NCBI GenBank assembly: GCA_964030475.1
Contig: CAXIPT010000006.1
Location: 4,998,398-5,062,397, forward strand
Origin: Tethya wilhelma
Taxonomy: Eukaryota > Porifera > Demospongiae > Tethyida > Tethyidae
Reading direction: 5' to 3'
DNA length: 64,000 bases
Shown: positions 1 to 14,400 of the stretch, in pieces
Layout: each line of letters begins with the position of its first letter
How positions within the stretch are numbered: the stretch's first letter is position 1
Notes under the pieces: model-generated
What the model saw: the letters and a program-made list of their open reading frames with translations, nothing else
Databases searched by the model: none
What the model was told of the DNA's origin: nothing
Made by a program: the position numbers and the translations under genes

Positions 1-2476
1 GGGCACATATCAACAAGCAACCCACCTGTGCAATAGAAGCCTGGTGGACATTGAAAACATTCTGTAGACTGGTTGGCACTAGTGTATGTACCAGTAGGGC
101 ATTGGGTTGGCAGAGCTGAGCCTGGCTCGCAAAACGAACCCACTGGACAAACAAAGAGGCTTGGTTGTGCTTCACTTGATCCTGTAGGACAGTAAAAGCC
201 TTCAAAACAAAGGCCACTTGGAGCAGTAAGGCCAGTGATACCACAGAATTCACCACTAGTACAAGGAATGCAGTCAATGGCATTTCTCAGTCCAGTTTCA
301 TTGGAATAAGTACCTCTAGGACATGAGAATGGTTCTTGAGATCCTTCAGGACAATATGAACCAGCAGTGCAGATTATTTCAGTAGAAGAAACTGAATTTG
401 GTGGACAGTAATAGCCTTCAGAACAAAGTCCAGTGGGGTCTGTAATGCCTGGTGTATCACAGTAGTAACCAGCTGTGCAGTTAGTGCACTGAGATTCAGA
501 AGTTAGTCCAGACACGTTACTAAATGTACCCAGGGGGCATAAGAATGGCTCTACAGTTCCAGCTGTGCAATATCTCCCAGGTGAACAAACATTAGCTTCA
601 ACTCCTTGCATTGGTGTTGAGCTTTTTGACCCGTACCTGCAATAATAGCCAGCATTACAAAGACCCACAGGTTGAGTTAGTCCAGTTGATGAGCAATGCA
701 TTCCTCCTTCACACAGTGTGCATTGAGTCTCATTCTGAAGTCCTGTTTGGTTGTTGAATGTACCAAGAGGACAAGGGAAACTGAATGCATTGGGAGTACC
801 AGCAGGACAATAGAACCCTTCAGGACAGATTGCACTCGAGTTCAGGACAACAATAGAGAGAGTATTGTCACAAAAGAATCCAGCAGGACATACAATGCAC
901 CTGGCACTTCCAGTGTTTGGTTGATACTGTCCATTTGCACAACGTTGTGGTGATGACGATCCTTCAATACAGAAATGACCGACAGGACATTCAAAACTGT
1001 TTGGTGTCGAGCTGTCCTGAAATTGATCAGGTGGACAGTAATAGCCAGCACTACAAGGTCCACTGGGAGCTGTAAGTTGATGCTCACCACAATAGAATCC
1101 ACCAGGACATGAAAAACAGTCGGAAATGTTTCGATTGAAGCTGCTATTTGTGAAAGTACCTGGTGGACACGGCTCAGGAGAAGAGCTACCTTCATTACAA
1201 TAATGACCAGGGGTACAGGGGGATCCTTCAACCCCATTGGGCACATATCAACAAGCAACCCACCTGTGCAATAGAAGCCTGGTGGACATTGAATACATTC
1301 TGTAGACTGGTTGGCACTAGTGTATGTACCAGTAGGGCATTGGGTTGGCAGAGCTGAGCCTGGCTCGCAAAACGAACCCACTGGACAAACAAAGAGGCTT
1401 GGTTGTGCTTCACTTGATCCTGTAGGACAGTAAAAGCCTTCAGAACAAAGGCCACTTGGAGCAGTAAGGCCATTGATACCACAGAATTCACCACTAGTAC
1501 AAGGAATGCAGTTGGTGGCATTTCTCAGTCCAGTTTCATTGGAATAAGTACCTCTAGGACATGGCAGTGGTTCTTTAGATCCTTCAGGACAATACGAGCC
1601 AGCAGTGCAAATTATTTCTGTTGAAGAAACTGAATTTGATGGACAGTAATAGCCTTCAGAACAAAGTCCAGTGGGGTCTGTAATGCCTGGTGTATCACAG
1701 TAGTAACCAGCTGTGCAGTTAGTGCACTGAGATTCAAAAGTTAGCCCAGACACGTTACTAAATGTACCTAGGGGGCATAAGAATGGCTCTACAGTTCCAG
1801 CTGTGCAATATCTCCCAGGTGGACAAACATTAGCTTCAACTCCTTGCATTGGTGTTGAGCTTTTTGACCCGTACCTGCAATAATAGCCAGCATTACAAAG
1901 ACCCACAGGTTGAGTTAGTCCAGTTGATGAGCAATGCATTCCTCCTTCACACAGTGTGCATTGGGTCTCATTCTGAAGTCCTGTTTGGTTATTGAATGTA
2001 CCGAGAGGACAAGGAAAACTGAATGCATTGGGAGTACCAGCAGGACAATAAAACCCTTCAGGACAGATTGCGCCTGAGTTCAGGACAACAATAGAGAGAG
2101 TATTGTCACAGAAGAATCCAGCAGGACATACAATACACCCAGCACTTCCAGTGTTTGGTTGATACTGTCCATTTGCACAACGTTGTGGTGATGACGATCC
2201 TTCAATACAGAAATGACCGACAGGACATTCAAAAGTGTTTGGTGTCGAGCTGTCCTGAAATTGATCAGGTGGACAGTAATAGCCAGCACTACAAGGTCCA
2301 GTGGGAGCTGTAAGTCGATGCTCACCACAATAGAATCCACCAGGACATGAAAAACAGTCGGAAATGTTTCGATTGAAGCTGCTATTTGTGAAAGTACCTG
2401 GTGGACACGGCTCAGGAGAAGAGCTACCTTCATTACAATAATGACCAGGGGTACAGGGGGATCCTTCAACCCCATC
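1..2476 (-). repeat. 1238-bp tandem duplication at the left window edge
   Basis: Positions 1-1238 match 1239-2476 at a constant offset of 1238 bp with a few per cent difference. The junction is in the ccccat/tgggcac stretch at about 1237. The offset is again 2 mod 3, so the correct repeat frame (CPPGFYC...) is lost at the junction and resumes in a different frame in 1-1237. The left copy may extend past the window. Confidence 0.88.
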
Positions 2477-5400
2477 AGTAGGTGTAGGAGTAGACGAAGC
2501 ATTGATGCAAAAGTAGCCAGGAGAACATAGTCCCTGTGGAAGAGAGAGTCTTGAGATGCCACAGTAGTAGCCTGGAGTGCATGGAGTGGGAGAAGGGCTT
2601 CCTTCTGGACAGTAATGGCCGATGGGACACTGGTCACCGTGGGTTGTTGAATTGGGAGTGATAGCACCACCACTGCAGTACCATCCTTCAGTACAGTTGC
2701 CACTCGGTTCAACTAGGCCGTATCCCATGCAAAACATACCAGGAGTACATTCAAGACAAGCTTCTTCTGAAGTAGCACCCATAACAGGATTAAACGTGCC
2801 TGGCTGACAATCTGTTGGAGAGGGAGAGCCTGCTGGACAGTAAGAACCAGCAGGACAAGATGTTAGCGTGAAATCTATTGTAGCGTCAGGACAGTAGTAT
2901 CCCATCGGACACTCCAGGCAAGAGTCCTGTTCTGATACAGAGTTGTACATTCCTGGGGAACAGGGTAGTGGGTGAGCCGATTGCGGTGGACAGAAATGGC
3001 CAGGAGGGCATATATCTCCCACCCCTCTATGCAGGGGACACGTAATCATAGAGATGTTGCTTAATGGGAAGTACGTTTGATTCTCGTACAGCTCTGATAT
3101 CACTGGTGTTGGAGTATCCACACCTGATGTGCAGAAATACCCTCCACTGCAGTTGCCACTCACGTCTGTCTGAGCAAGACCTGAGCAGTAGTAACCACCT
3201 AAACACTGTGTGCACTCTTCTTCAGTAGCGAGTCCACTGGTGTTACTGAATGTACCGTGTGGACAAGGCTCCATATTCAAGCCAGTGTTGTTTGGGCAGT
3301 AGTATCCTTGAGGACAAGGGAATATACCAGGAAAGGTGTTACCTTCTGAACCATTCACTGGCACACAGTAGTACCTCTCTGGACACACTTGACATTCAGA
3401 CTCACCAGTGGTGTTTGTGAAGTAACCAGGTTCACATGATACAGGCACAGCACTGCCGACTGGACAGTGAAGTCCAATAGGACAAATAAAATCTATCGGG
3501 GAACTAGATTCTGAGCCACTTGGGCAATAAAACCCAGCAGCACATAGTCCAGTTGTATTTTCTGCTCCAGTTTCAGAGCAAAATGATCCAGCTGTACATG
3601 GTAGACATTCGGACTCATTCTCTAAGCGAGTGAAGGGTGAGTAAGTACCAACTGGACATGGAAATGGTACTGATGTGCTGACAGGGCAGTAACTCCCAGG
3701 AGGACATTCAATCCACGTTGAATTGACTGCACCAGAATCACAATAATACCCGGCATCGCACACTCCTTGAACAGATTCAAGCCCAAGCTGACCACAAAAG
3801 GAGCCACCTGTGCACTGCAAACACTCGGCTTCACTCCGTCTAGTTAGGCTCGGATTGTATGTGCCAAGTGGGCAAGGAGTAGGATCAACAGTCATCTCTT
3901 CACAATAATGTCCTCTAGGACACCTATTGGCATCGTCACCTTGTATTGGAGTCTTACTTGAAGCACCTGACTTACAAAAGTATCCAGCACGACATGGAAG
4001 ATTTGGCTCTGATAGACCTGTCTGTGTGCAAGCATAGCCTGGTAAGCAGGTCTGACACTGGGATACATTCACTAGATTTGTGATGTTGTTGAAAGTTCCG
4101 ACAGGACAGGGAAATTCGGTTGAAAAATTTGTCCCCGGTGGACAGTAGTGACCTACAGGACAGGAAAAATTTTGAACGGAAACAACAGGAGCTTGTGTTG
4201 AATCACAGTAGTAGCCTTGTAGACACTCTTTGCAATCGTTTCGTCCGACTTCATCTTGAAACGTACCAGGAGGGCAACGAACTTGATCAGGTGTGCCCAT
4301 TGGACAAAAATGGCCTTGTGTACATAATAGATCATTCGGTGTTGGCACACTCTGACCAGGAAGGCAGTAATATCCAGCATCACACATACCACTGGGCTCT
4401 GTGAGTGCAAAGCCCTCGCAATAATGCCCTGCTGTGCAGAGAAAGCAATCTAACAAGTTTCCCAAACCTTCTATGTCACTATACGTTCCTGATTCACACT
4501 CGTAAGGAGAAGAAGTACCTGCTGGACAGTAGTGTCCTCTAGGACAAATATTTCCTGTGATATTGTCAACAGGATCAGGCTGAACTGCTCCTTCCAAACA
4601 GAAGTAGCCCTCTCTGCAATCTCCACTTGGCAAGGACAGTGTTTCTCGTTCACAGTACATTCCCGGAGGACATATCACTGGTGTTGAACTGCCTTCAGGA
4701 CAGTAGTGTCCAATGGGACATGGACTACCAAATTCACTAAACCTGGATGGGTTAGGTGTTGGTGACCCCTCTGTGCAGTAGTAGCCAGCATCACATAGAC
4801 CTGTTGGTCGACTCAAACCAGGCACTAAACAGTAGCTACCATTAGGACATAGTAAACAGTCTTCAATGCTAGCAGAGCCTGTTCTGTTGTTGTATGTACC
4901 ACTAGGACATTCATTCTGTGTGGGTATAGTAGACCCTTCATCACAGTAGTGACCAACAGCACAAGGAAACATGGTAGGATCTGATGTTCCAATAGGACAG
5001 TAAAATCCAGCTGGACAATCACCGCATGTTGCTGAATTCGGTGTGTCTGAGAATGTACCAACAGGACAAGGCATCGGAGAGGAGCTCATAGCAGGACAGA
5101 AGCTTCCTACAGGACAGATTCCACCAGATCCTCTTAGGTCAGGAGTGTTACACTCACTGCTATCATTGAGATATAAAGTGACATTGATACCAAGTGAGAT
5201 GAGATCACTAAAAGACAACGGTTGTGGACGATCCACTCCAAATGCACAAAAATATCCCTCACTGCATTCGCCAGTTGGTGAAATAGAAGCCTCTATACTA
5301 CAATACTGTCCTGCATCACAAGGTGTACACTGATCGACAGTGCTCAGTCCAGATGAAGCTCCATATGTCCCTCTAGGACAAGCCACAAGTCCTAACCCAG

Positions 5401-8400
5401 TTCCTTCAGGACAAAAGTAACCTCTAGGACAAGGTTCTGTACGATTTTGAAAGGCACAGTAAGAACCAGCCGGGCATGTCAAGCAAGTCTCGTGAAGTGG
5501 TGTTGGAGCGTAAGTTCCATGCTCACATGGCAGAGGGGATGAGGATTGAGGAGGACAGTAAGATCCCACAGGACAAGGTCTAGATGTTGAAGTTGTTGAG
5601 CCTTCGGGACAGAAGTAGCGACTAGAACAAGGTCCTACTGGTTCTGATAAACCTGTTTCATTGCAAAAGTAACCTTCAGTGCAAGGTAAGCAACCTGAAG
5701 AATTGTGCTGGCCGGTTTTGTTGTTGAACCGACCTGCACGACAAGGTGTTGGCTCTATCGATCCTTCACCACAGTAGTGACCTACAGGACACAAGATCCA
5801 CTCACTAAAGTGTGCTGAACTGTTAGCAGGACAGTAATATCCTGGGCTACACAAACCAGTAGCGGTAGAAGCATTGTATCCTTGACAGAAAGATCCACCA
5901 GGACAAGGTGCACAGGCAGCCGATGATGCCTGTCGAAATGATGGATTTATGGTTCCAGGAGGGCATGGAGAAGGAACAGCAGATCCTTCAGGACAATAGA
6001 ATCCAGCTTCGCAAATACTATCCGGAGGATCGGCAACAGTGGAACCTTCACTGCAAAAGTATCCCTCTGCACAGCTCCCTGAAGGTTCTGTGATGCCTTC
6101 TTGGTCACAGAATGAACCTGCTGTACAAAGACTGCACATATCACTGCTTGTGAGACCTGTTCGGTTACTGAAGGCTCCTTCAGGACATGGATATTCAAAA
6201 GCAAATTTTGTTCTTTCAGGACAGTAGAATCCAGCTGGACATATTGAATCATTTACATACACAGTTGCAGTTTCGCTATTGTCACAGAAATATCCTGGTG
6301 GACAATCAAGACAACTATCCTGTCCAGTTTGGTTTTGAAAAAAGCCAGATGAACATCGTATTGGTTCAGAGCTTCCAGCTGGGCAATAGTGACCTGCAGG
6401 ACAAACAAATTCACTCGGATTCCTAACAATTTGTCCTACAGGACAGTAGTAGCCAGCATTGCACACTCCTGATGGTGAAGACAGGCCATATCCCCCACAA
6501 AACATTCTCTCAGGACAAACAATACAGCCGTCGGTCTCATTCACAGCTCCTGTGACAATACCATATGTGCCAGGCGGGCAAGCTGTAGTATTTTGACTTC
6601 CTTGTGGACAATAAAACCCAGCAGGACACTCTCCACCGCCTGTCACACCATCTGTAAAGGTAGGCGCCGGCGAACTCACACCCAAGATGCAAAAATACCC
6701 AGCTTGACAAGGTCCCGTCGGTCCAACATTTCCAAAGCCGGCACAGTAGTGCCCAGGTGTACAGGGAACTTCAAACACAGCACCAGGTGGGCAGAAGTTT
6801 CCAGGCTCACAAAGTACACCTTCAGGTGAAGTTGAACCAGCTGAACAGAATGAGCCTTCGACACAATCACCAGATGGTGCATCCAGACCAGTTCCATTGC
6901 AGTAACTACCAGCGGGACACGGTAGACAGGCTCCAGAATTTATGGCTTTCTGTGAAGGATTGTAAGTGGACAGTTTGCATGGATATTGTAGATTGAATTG
7001 TGTGCCAGATGGACAATAGTGTCCCACTGGACAGGGAAAGTCGAATGGATCAATAGTGCTACTAGTACAGTAGAAACCTTCGATGCACGGCAAGCACATT
7101 TCAGAACCAGTTGTATTGCTGTACATTCCAGGTTCACATGGTAACGGTTGCGGTGATCCTTCAGGACAATAGTTTCCAAGTGAACAGATATCACCTTGTG
7201 AGTCATCATCAGGGAAGGCTGTGGTACTCCCATTGGCACAGTAGTAACCAGCTGCACACAAACCAGAAACAGCAGTAAGCCCAGTACTGTTGCAGAAGCG
7301 ACCTGAATCACACTCGACACAATCCATCTCGTCAGTGTTGAACATGCTTGGAGAATACGTACCTACAGGACAAGGAGTTGGAGTCGACGACATTGTAGGA
7401 CAGTAAGAACCAGCAGGACATGGTCCATTCTCATCAGTTGCCAGGGGACTAGGATCAATAGCTCCTGAAGAGCAATAGTAGCCTGCATTACAAGGTCCAC
7501 TTGGTGAAGAGAGTCCTGTAGCATTGCAGAAATAACCTGATGGGCAGGTAACACATTGCATTTCGTCAGTAAATCCTTCCATTGGCCCAATAGTACCAAC
7601 AGGACAAGCTCTATAGTCCAAACTAGATCCCTCTGGGCAATAGAATCCTGCTGGGCAAATGACTGGTGCTACGCCGGCCAAAGGATGGCAGAAAAATCCA
7701 GCAGGACAGACTATGCATTGATCCAATCCCGTTGAATTGGTATAAGTACCAAAAGCACAAAGTTGAGGAGCAGATGAGCCAGCAGGACAGAAGCTTCCTG
7801 AAGGACAGATATCACCAGTGATTCCATCAGTTGGAGCACTAGAATTTGCACCTCCTGAACAAAAGAATCCTGCTGAGCATTCACTGTTTGGTGCAGTAAG
7901 CCCGGACGTATTGCACGCCATACCAGGCCTACACGGGGTGCACTCACTCTCATCTGTTAGAGCTCTGCCACTAGAATAAGACCCAGCAGGACAAGGTATT
8001 CCTCCACCTGAGCCTGCAGGACAATAGTGCCCGGCGAAACAAAGATCTCCAAAGTCCACTTCATCAGACGCTATAGGATTGGGTAAGCTTGAGTTTCCAA
8101 AGCACATGAATCCAGCTAAACAAAGACCTTCAGTTGACAGAAAGATCCACCAGGACAAGGTGCACAGGCAGCCGATGATGCCTGTCGAAATGATGGATTT
8201 ATGGTACCGGGAGGGCATGGAGAAGGAACAGCAGATCCTTCAGGACAATAGAATCCAGCTTCGCAAATACTATCCGGAGGATCAGCAACAGTGGAACCTT
8301 CACTGCAAAAGTATCCCTCTGCACAACTCCCTGAAGGTTCTGTGATGCCTTCTTGATCACAGAATGAACCTGCTGTACAAAGACTGCACATATCACTGCT

Positions 8401-11400
8401 TGTGAGACCTGTTCGGTTACTGAAGGCTCCTTCAGGACATGGATATTCAAAAGCAAATTTTGTTCTTTCAGGACAGTAGAATCCATCTGGACATATTGAA
8501 CCATTTACATACACAGTTGCAGTTTCACTATTGTCACAGAAATACCCTGGTGGACAATCAAGGCAACTATCTTGTCTAGTTTGGTTTTGAAAAAAGCCAG
8601 ATGAACATCGTATTGGTTCAGAGCTTCCAGCTGGGCAATAGTGACCTGCAGGACAAACAAATTCACTTGGATTCCTTACAGTTTGTCCTGCAGGACAGTA
8701 GTAGCCAGCATTGCACACTCCTGATGGTGAAGACAGGCCATATCCACCACAAAACATTCTCTCAGGACAAACAATACAGCCGTCAGTCTCATTCGCAGCT
8801 CCCGTGACAATGCCGTATGTTCCAGGCGGGCAAGCTGTAGCATTTTGACTTCCCTGTGGACAATAAAACCCAGCAGGACACTTTCCACCGTCTGTCACAC
8901 CATCTGTAAAGGTAGGCGCTGGTGAACTCGCACCCAAGATGCAAAAATATCCAGCTTGACAAGGTCCTGTCGGTCCAACGTTTCCAAAGCCGGCACAGTA
9001 GTGCCCAGGTGTACAGGGGACTTCAAACACAGCACCAGGTGGGCAGAAGTTTCCAGGCTCACAAAGTACACCTTCGGGTGATGTTGAACCAGCTGAACAG
9101 AATGAGCCTTCGACACAATCGCCAGACGGTGCATCCAGACCAGTTCCATTGCAGTAACTACCAGCGGGACATGGTAGACAGGCTCCAGAATTGATGGCTT
9201 TCTGTGAAGGATTGTAAGTGGACAGTTCACATGGATATTGTACGCTGAATTGTGTACTGGATGGACAATAGTGTCCCACTGGACAGGGAAAGTCGAATGG
9301 ATCAATAGTGCTACTAGAACAGTAGAAACCTTCGATGCATGGCAAGCACATTTCAGAACCAGTTCTATTGCTATACATTCCGGGTTCACATGGTAACGGT
9401 TGTGACGATCCTTCAGGACAATAGTTTCCAAGCGGACAGATATCACCTTGTGAGTTATCATCAGGGAAGGCTGTGGTACTCCCATTGGCACAGTAGTAGC
9501 CAGCTGCACACAAACCAGAGACAGCAGTAAGACCAGTACTGTTGCAGAAGCGACCTGAATCACACTCGACACAATCCATCTCGTCAGTGTTGAACATGCT
9601 TGGAGAATACGTGCCTACAGGGCAAGGAGTTGGAGTCGACGACATTGTAGGACAGTAAAAACCAGCAGGACATGGTCCATTCTCATCAGTTGCCAGGGGA
9701 CTAGGATCAATAGCTCCTGATGAGCAATAGTAGCCTGCATTACAAGGTCCACTTGATGATGAGAGTCCTGTTGTATTGCAGAAATAACCAGATGGGCAGG
9801 TAACACATTGCATTTCCTCAGTAAATCCTTCCATTGGCCCAATAGTACCAACAGGACAAGCTCTATAGTCTAAACTAGATCCCTCTGGGCAATAGAATCC
9901 TGCTGGACAAATGACTGGTGCTACGCCGGCTAAAGGATGGCAGAAAAATCCAGCAGGACAGACTATGCATTGATCCAATCCCGTTGAATTGGTATAGGTA
10001 CCAAAAGCACAAAGTTGAGGAGCAGATGAGCCAGCAGGACAGAAGCTTCCTGGAGGACAGATATCACCAGTGATTCCATCAGTTGGAGCACTAGAATTTG
10101 CACCTCCTGAACAAAAGAATCCTGCTGAGCATTCACTATTTGGTGCAGTAAGCCCGGATGTATTACACGCCATACCAGGCCTACACGGGGTGCACTCACT
10201 CTCATCTGTTAGAGCTCTGCCACTAGAATAAGATCCAGCAGGACAAGGTATTCCTCCACCTGAGCCTGCAGGACAATAGTGCCCGGCAAAACAAAGATCT
10301 CCAAAGTCCACTTCATCAGACGCTATAGGATTGGGTAAGCTTGAGTTTCCAAAGCACATGAATCCAGCTAAACAAAGACCTTCTGGTTGGGTAAGTCCAC
10401 CACTAGCACAAAAAGAGCCTGGTGGACAAGCAATGCAATCACTTTGCGATTCAAGACTAGTTTGATTGCCATACGTGCCCGGAGGACAAGGTACAGGATC
10501 GTCTGACATCATGGGACAAAAAAAGCCAACAGGACAGATAGTGAGATTAGTATTTCCATGGCCCGGACAGTAGTAGCCTGGAGTGCAAGGGAAACACTCA
10601 CCAGCACCCTCGTGTGGCATCCATGTCCCTACACCACAAGGTGTAGGAGCCGAGGATCCTGCTGGACTGAAATGACCGATAGGGGTGATTATGTCAGTAG
10701 GTGTTTCTGCTCGGCCTGGGCAGTAGTACCCGGCACTGCATGGTCCTGTTGGTTCGGGAGTTCTTGCATTTGCACAGTAAAATCCAGGTCTACAGTCAGT
10801 ACAATCGAACGTGTTTGTCGAACCTGAAGTATTGCTGAACGTACCGGGTGGACAGGGCAAAGAAGTGCTCGATCCTGTTGGACAGAAACCACCAGGCGGG
10901 CACACTTCTCCTGTTATACCATCTGTTGGTGTTGATGTGTTTGCTCCACTGTAGCACACGTAGCCTGGATCACACGGGCCTCGAGGACTTATCAAACCTG
11001 GAGAATCGCAATACTGACCTCCCGGACAAATGACACAATCACCTTCCTCGACCAAACCTGTTGAATTTCCAAGAGTAGCAACAGGACAGGGGACTGGGTA
11101 TTCAGTTCCATTAGGACAGTAAAATCCCAAAGGACAAATCTCTGGTAGTGATGATCCTGGAACACAGAAGGATCCCTGTGGACACTCGATACAATCTTCG
11201 ATTATTGATTTGGCATAGTCGTCCTGAAATGTGCCACCAGGACAAGCTACTTGAGTTGGCCCATAAGATCCAATGGTAATGTTAAACTCGATATTAGTCA
11301 AGTTGTTAGGACAATAGTATCCCGGTTGACAGGGGCCTGATGGCAGAGTGGAATTCACTAAGCAATAGAAGCCAGAATCACAGGGAACACAATCCAAAAC

Positions 11401-14400
11401 AGAAGATTGTCCCTCAAAAGAGTTGTAAGTCCCTGGAGGACAAGCCAGCTGTTTATCGGTACCTTGAGGACAATAGAATCCAGTTGGACACAAAATGCTA
11501 TCCTCTACGCTAGAAAGTCCAGCTGTACAGTAATTTCCCGGTGGGCACTGGTTGTTGGCTTGTAGGTTAGCTTCGGAAGTTGCATTCTCATCACAGAAGT
11601 GTCCAACTAAACATGTAAAGCAATGCTCAGAGCCAGGAGGTGAGTACCTTCCCACACCACAGTCTGTTGGTTCATGGACACCTTCAGTGCAAAACTGGCC
11701 ACCAGGACAAGTTAGGCAGTCACTTTTGTTCCCAATAGGCATTCCAATTACCTCATCTGTAGAACTATCGTACCCATACGGCATGTAGGTACCTGGTGGG
11801 CAATCTTCAGGTTGAACGAAGCCTTCTTCGCAAAAGTGGCCAATAGTGCAGTTCAGACAGCTCTCTACAGTGCTGTTGCCAAAGTTTGGATTGTAAGTCG
11901 TTTTAGGACAAGGAAATTCGTGTGCAAATCGCGTCCCAGTGGGACAAAAGTGACCTGGAGGACAAACATCGTGCGGTCCTGATTCACCTCCGATACAATA
12001 ATGACCTTCAGGACAAGCAGTACACTCTGACGATGAAGTGAGATTGCTTGATTCTGTGAAAGTACCAGGTGGGCAAGGAAATTTGTTGGTTGCAGGAGTT
12101 CCAGCAGGACAATAGTGACCTTGAGCACAGGGGAGTGGTTGAGAGAAATTGAACCCTGTACCCCAACGACAGGCAGTACCTGGAGAACATATAGTACAAT
12201 CTTCCGGAGCTTGTAGATCGGTTTCAAAAGAGAAGGTACCAGGTGGACAAGGAAACTGGTTGGGCTGAATGGTTCCATTCGGACAATAGTGGCCTTGGTT
12301 GCATGTATGTGAAGGCTCTGTCAGTGCTATTGTCGGACACGCCATACCAGCTTGGCAAGACAAGCAGTTGAATTCGTGGCCAGTTCCGTTGTAAGGATTA
12401 TAAGTACCAGGTTGGCAAGGTAGAGGTGATACGGTTGGATGGGTGCTATTGCCAGAAGGACAGTAATACCCAGCCGGGCATTCAGTGCATTCTTCTGCTA
12501 GTGAGAGCCCACTGAGTGGTCCATAAGTACCGAGTGGACAGGGAAACGAACTTGGTGACGGAGTTCCTTCAGGACAATAATACCCAGCGGGGCAAACCAT
12601 CCCTCTAGTACTACCGGCAGGACAATACATACCTTCAGGACAGAGTCTCGCACATCCCGTCTCCAAATTTGTCTGCGACGTTTCGTTATTAAAAGTACCA
12701 GGAGGACAAGGGAACTGGTTCGGTGAGGTAGTTCCCAGTAAACAGTAGTGACCCTCGGGACATACGTTATCAATAAAACTAACCGTACCGGGATTCTGAC
12801 AGTAATAACCTGGTGGGCATACTTCACAGCCTTCTTCGATGCTCCCAGCTCCTGTGACGTTGCCGTAGTATCCGGGCGGGCAAGGTGTAAAGTCCGTTCC
12901 ATCGCACCACCCTCCAGAGGTGCAGAGTCCCTCGTCTGGAGTAGGGGTCACGGAGGCTTCGGGACATTGGTAGCCGGGGGAACAGGGACGACAGGTGGTG
13001 CTTGCTTGAGGAGCCCACGTCCCAAGAGGACACGAAATAGGAGAAACTGTAGAGAGAATTAAACACAAAACACTTAGTCGTTTACTTCAGATTTAAACTA
13101 TATGGAATATCATCGGGAAAAAATCTTGAGAAATATATAGCTGGGATTTAAACCCAGGTCTTTTGAATTCTAGTCGAACACTTTTATCACTAAGCTACCA
13201 GAGCTCACAGGCATCAGAGCAGAGAATAGTTGATCACATTATACTACTATTCATGATATACATACATGCATACATAAATATATATATATCTATACAAACT
13301 GTATTGTTGACGAATGCATTACATATACCTCTTGGATCAGCGCACTGATGGCCAGGCGGACAGATGGAGCAGTTGACTGATGTGTCAAGGCTGTACGTTC
13401 CAGGGAGACAAGGAGTAGGGTGTAAGCTGGTGCTGGGACAAGCATAGCCTTGAGGACACATGGTGCAGGAGTCAGCACCACCAACAGAGTAGGAGCCATC
13501 TTCACAAGGTGTCCTATGAACACACACAGAAAGATAGAATGAGTTTATATTGCAGTGGACAGTTGGCTAGAATTGAAAACTCGAACTTAGAGATATAACT
13601 CACATACAGATGGTTTTAACTCACATACAGATGGTTTTAACTCACATGCAGATGGTTTTAACTCACATGCAGATAGTTTTAGCTCACACACAGAGTTATA
13701 ATACACGCACAAATGGTTATAACTCATACACAATTATAACTCACATGCAGATGGAGTTATAACTCACACATATACATGTATATATCTTATACCAGCCACC
13801 GGTATAACTACGATACTGTATACAGTGAACAGTGAACAGCAAACAGTGAACGGTGAACTGTGAGACTATGAACTGTTATGTTTGATATACATGTAAGAAA
13901 AATCTGCCCAATTTGGTGAGTTATAACTGCAGCTATGGTTATAACTCATACACAGATAGTTTTACATATAACTTAAACACAGAGTCGGACCATACGTGTG
14001 ACTGAATAGAAACATATATACATGCATACATGCATACATGCAGACTTACATTGTGTCAGCATTCTGTACAGGGCATTCATAGCCAGGTGGACACTTTGTA
14101 CACGCAGTTTGATTGCCAGTAGAATAATAGCCAGGATCACAAGCTACCATTGTCAGTTTGCTGGTTGAGGGACAAGCACTACACAAAGAGAATAAATATA
14201 TTTGACAGCATTGAATGCTCCACATATGATGCAGTATAATTATGTAGACCTACTATAAATCTATTAATTTTTTTAAAGTTATAGGTTAATTTGAGAGTAA
14301 CTTACAATCCAGCTGGACACAGTGTACATTCAGTCTGAAGACCAGTTGAAAAACTTCCAAGAAGACAAGGCATCTCCGTTGCCTGGTCAATGGCCGGGCA

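Noticed and set aside
2080..2712. Long minus-strand frame over the GCC2/GCC3 exon, and similar frames at 8895-9572 and 12498-12902
   Set aside because: They are shifted readings of the cysteine repeats (valine/leucine-rich, no CPxG pattern); the real frame is open across the same bases.
842..8218. Treating the left and right GCC2/GCC3 blocks as two separate genes
   Set aside because: The left frame's start lies in out-of-frame sequence of the duplicated segment with no signal peptide or promoter; the duplication junction explains the break.
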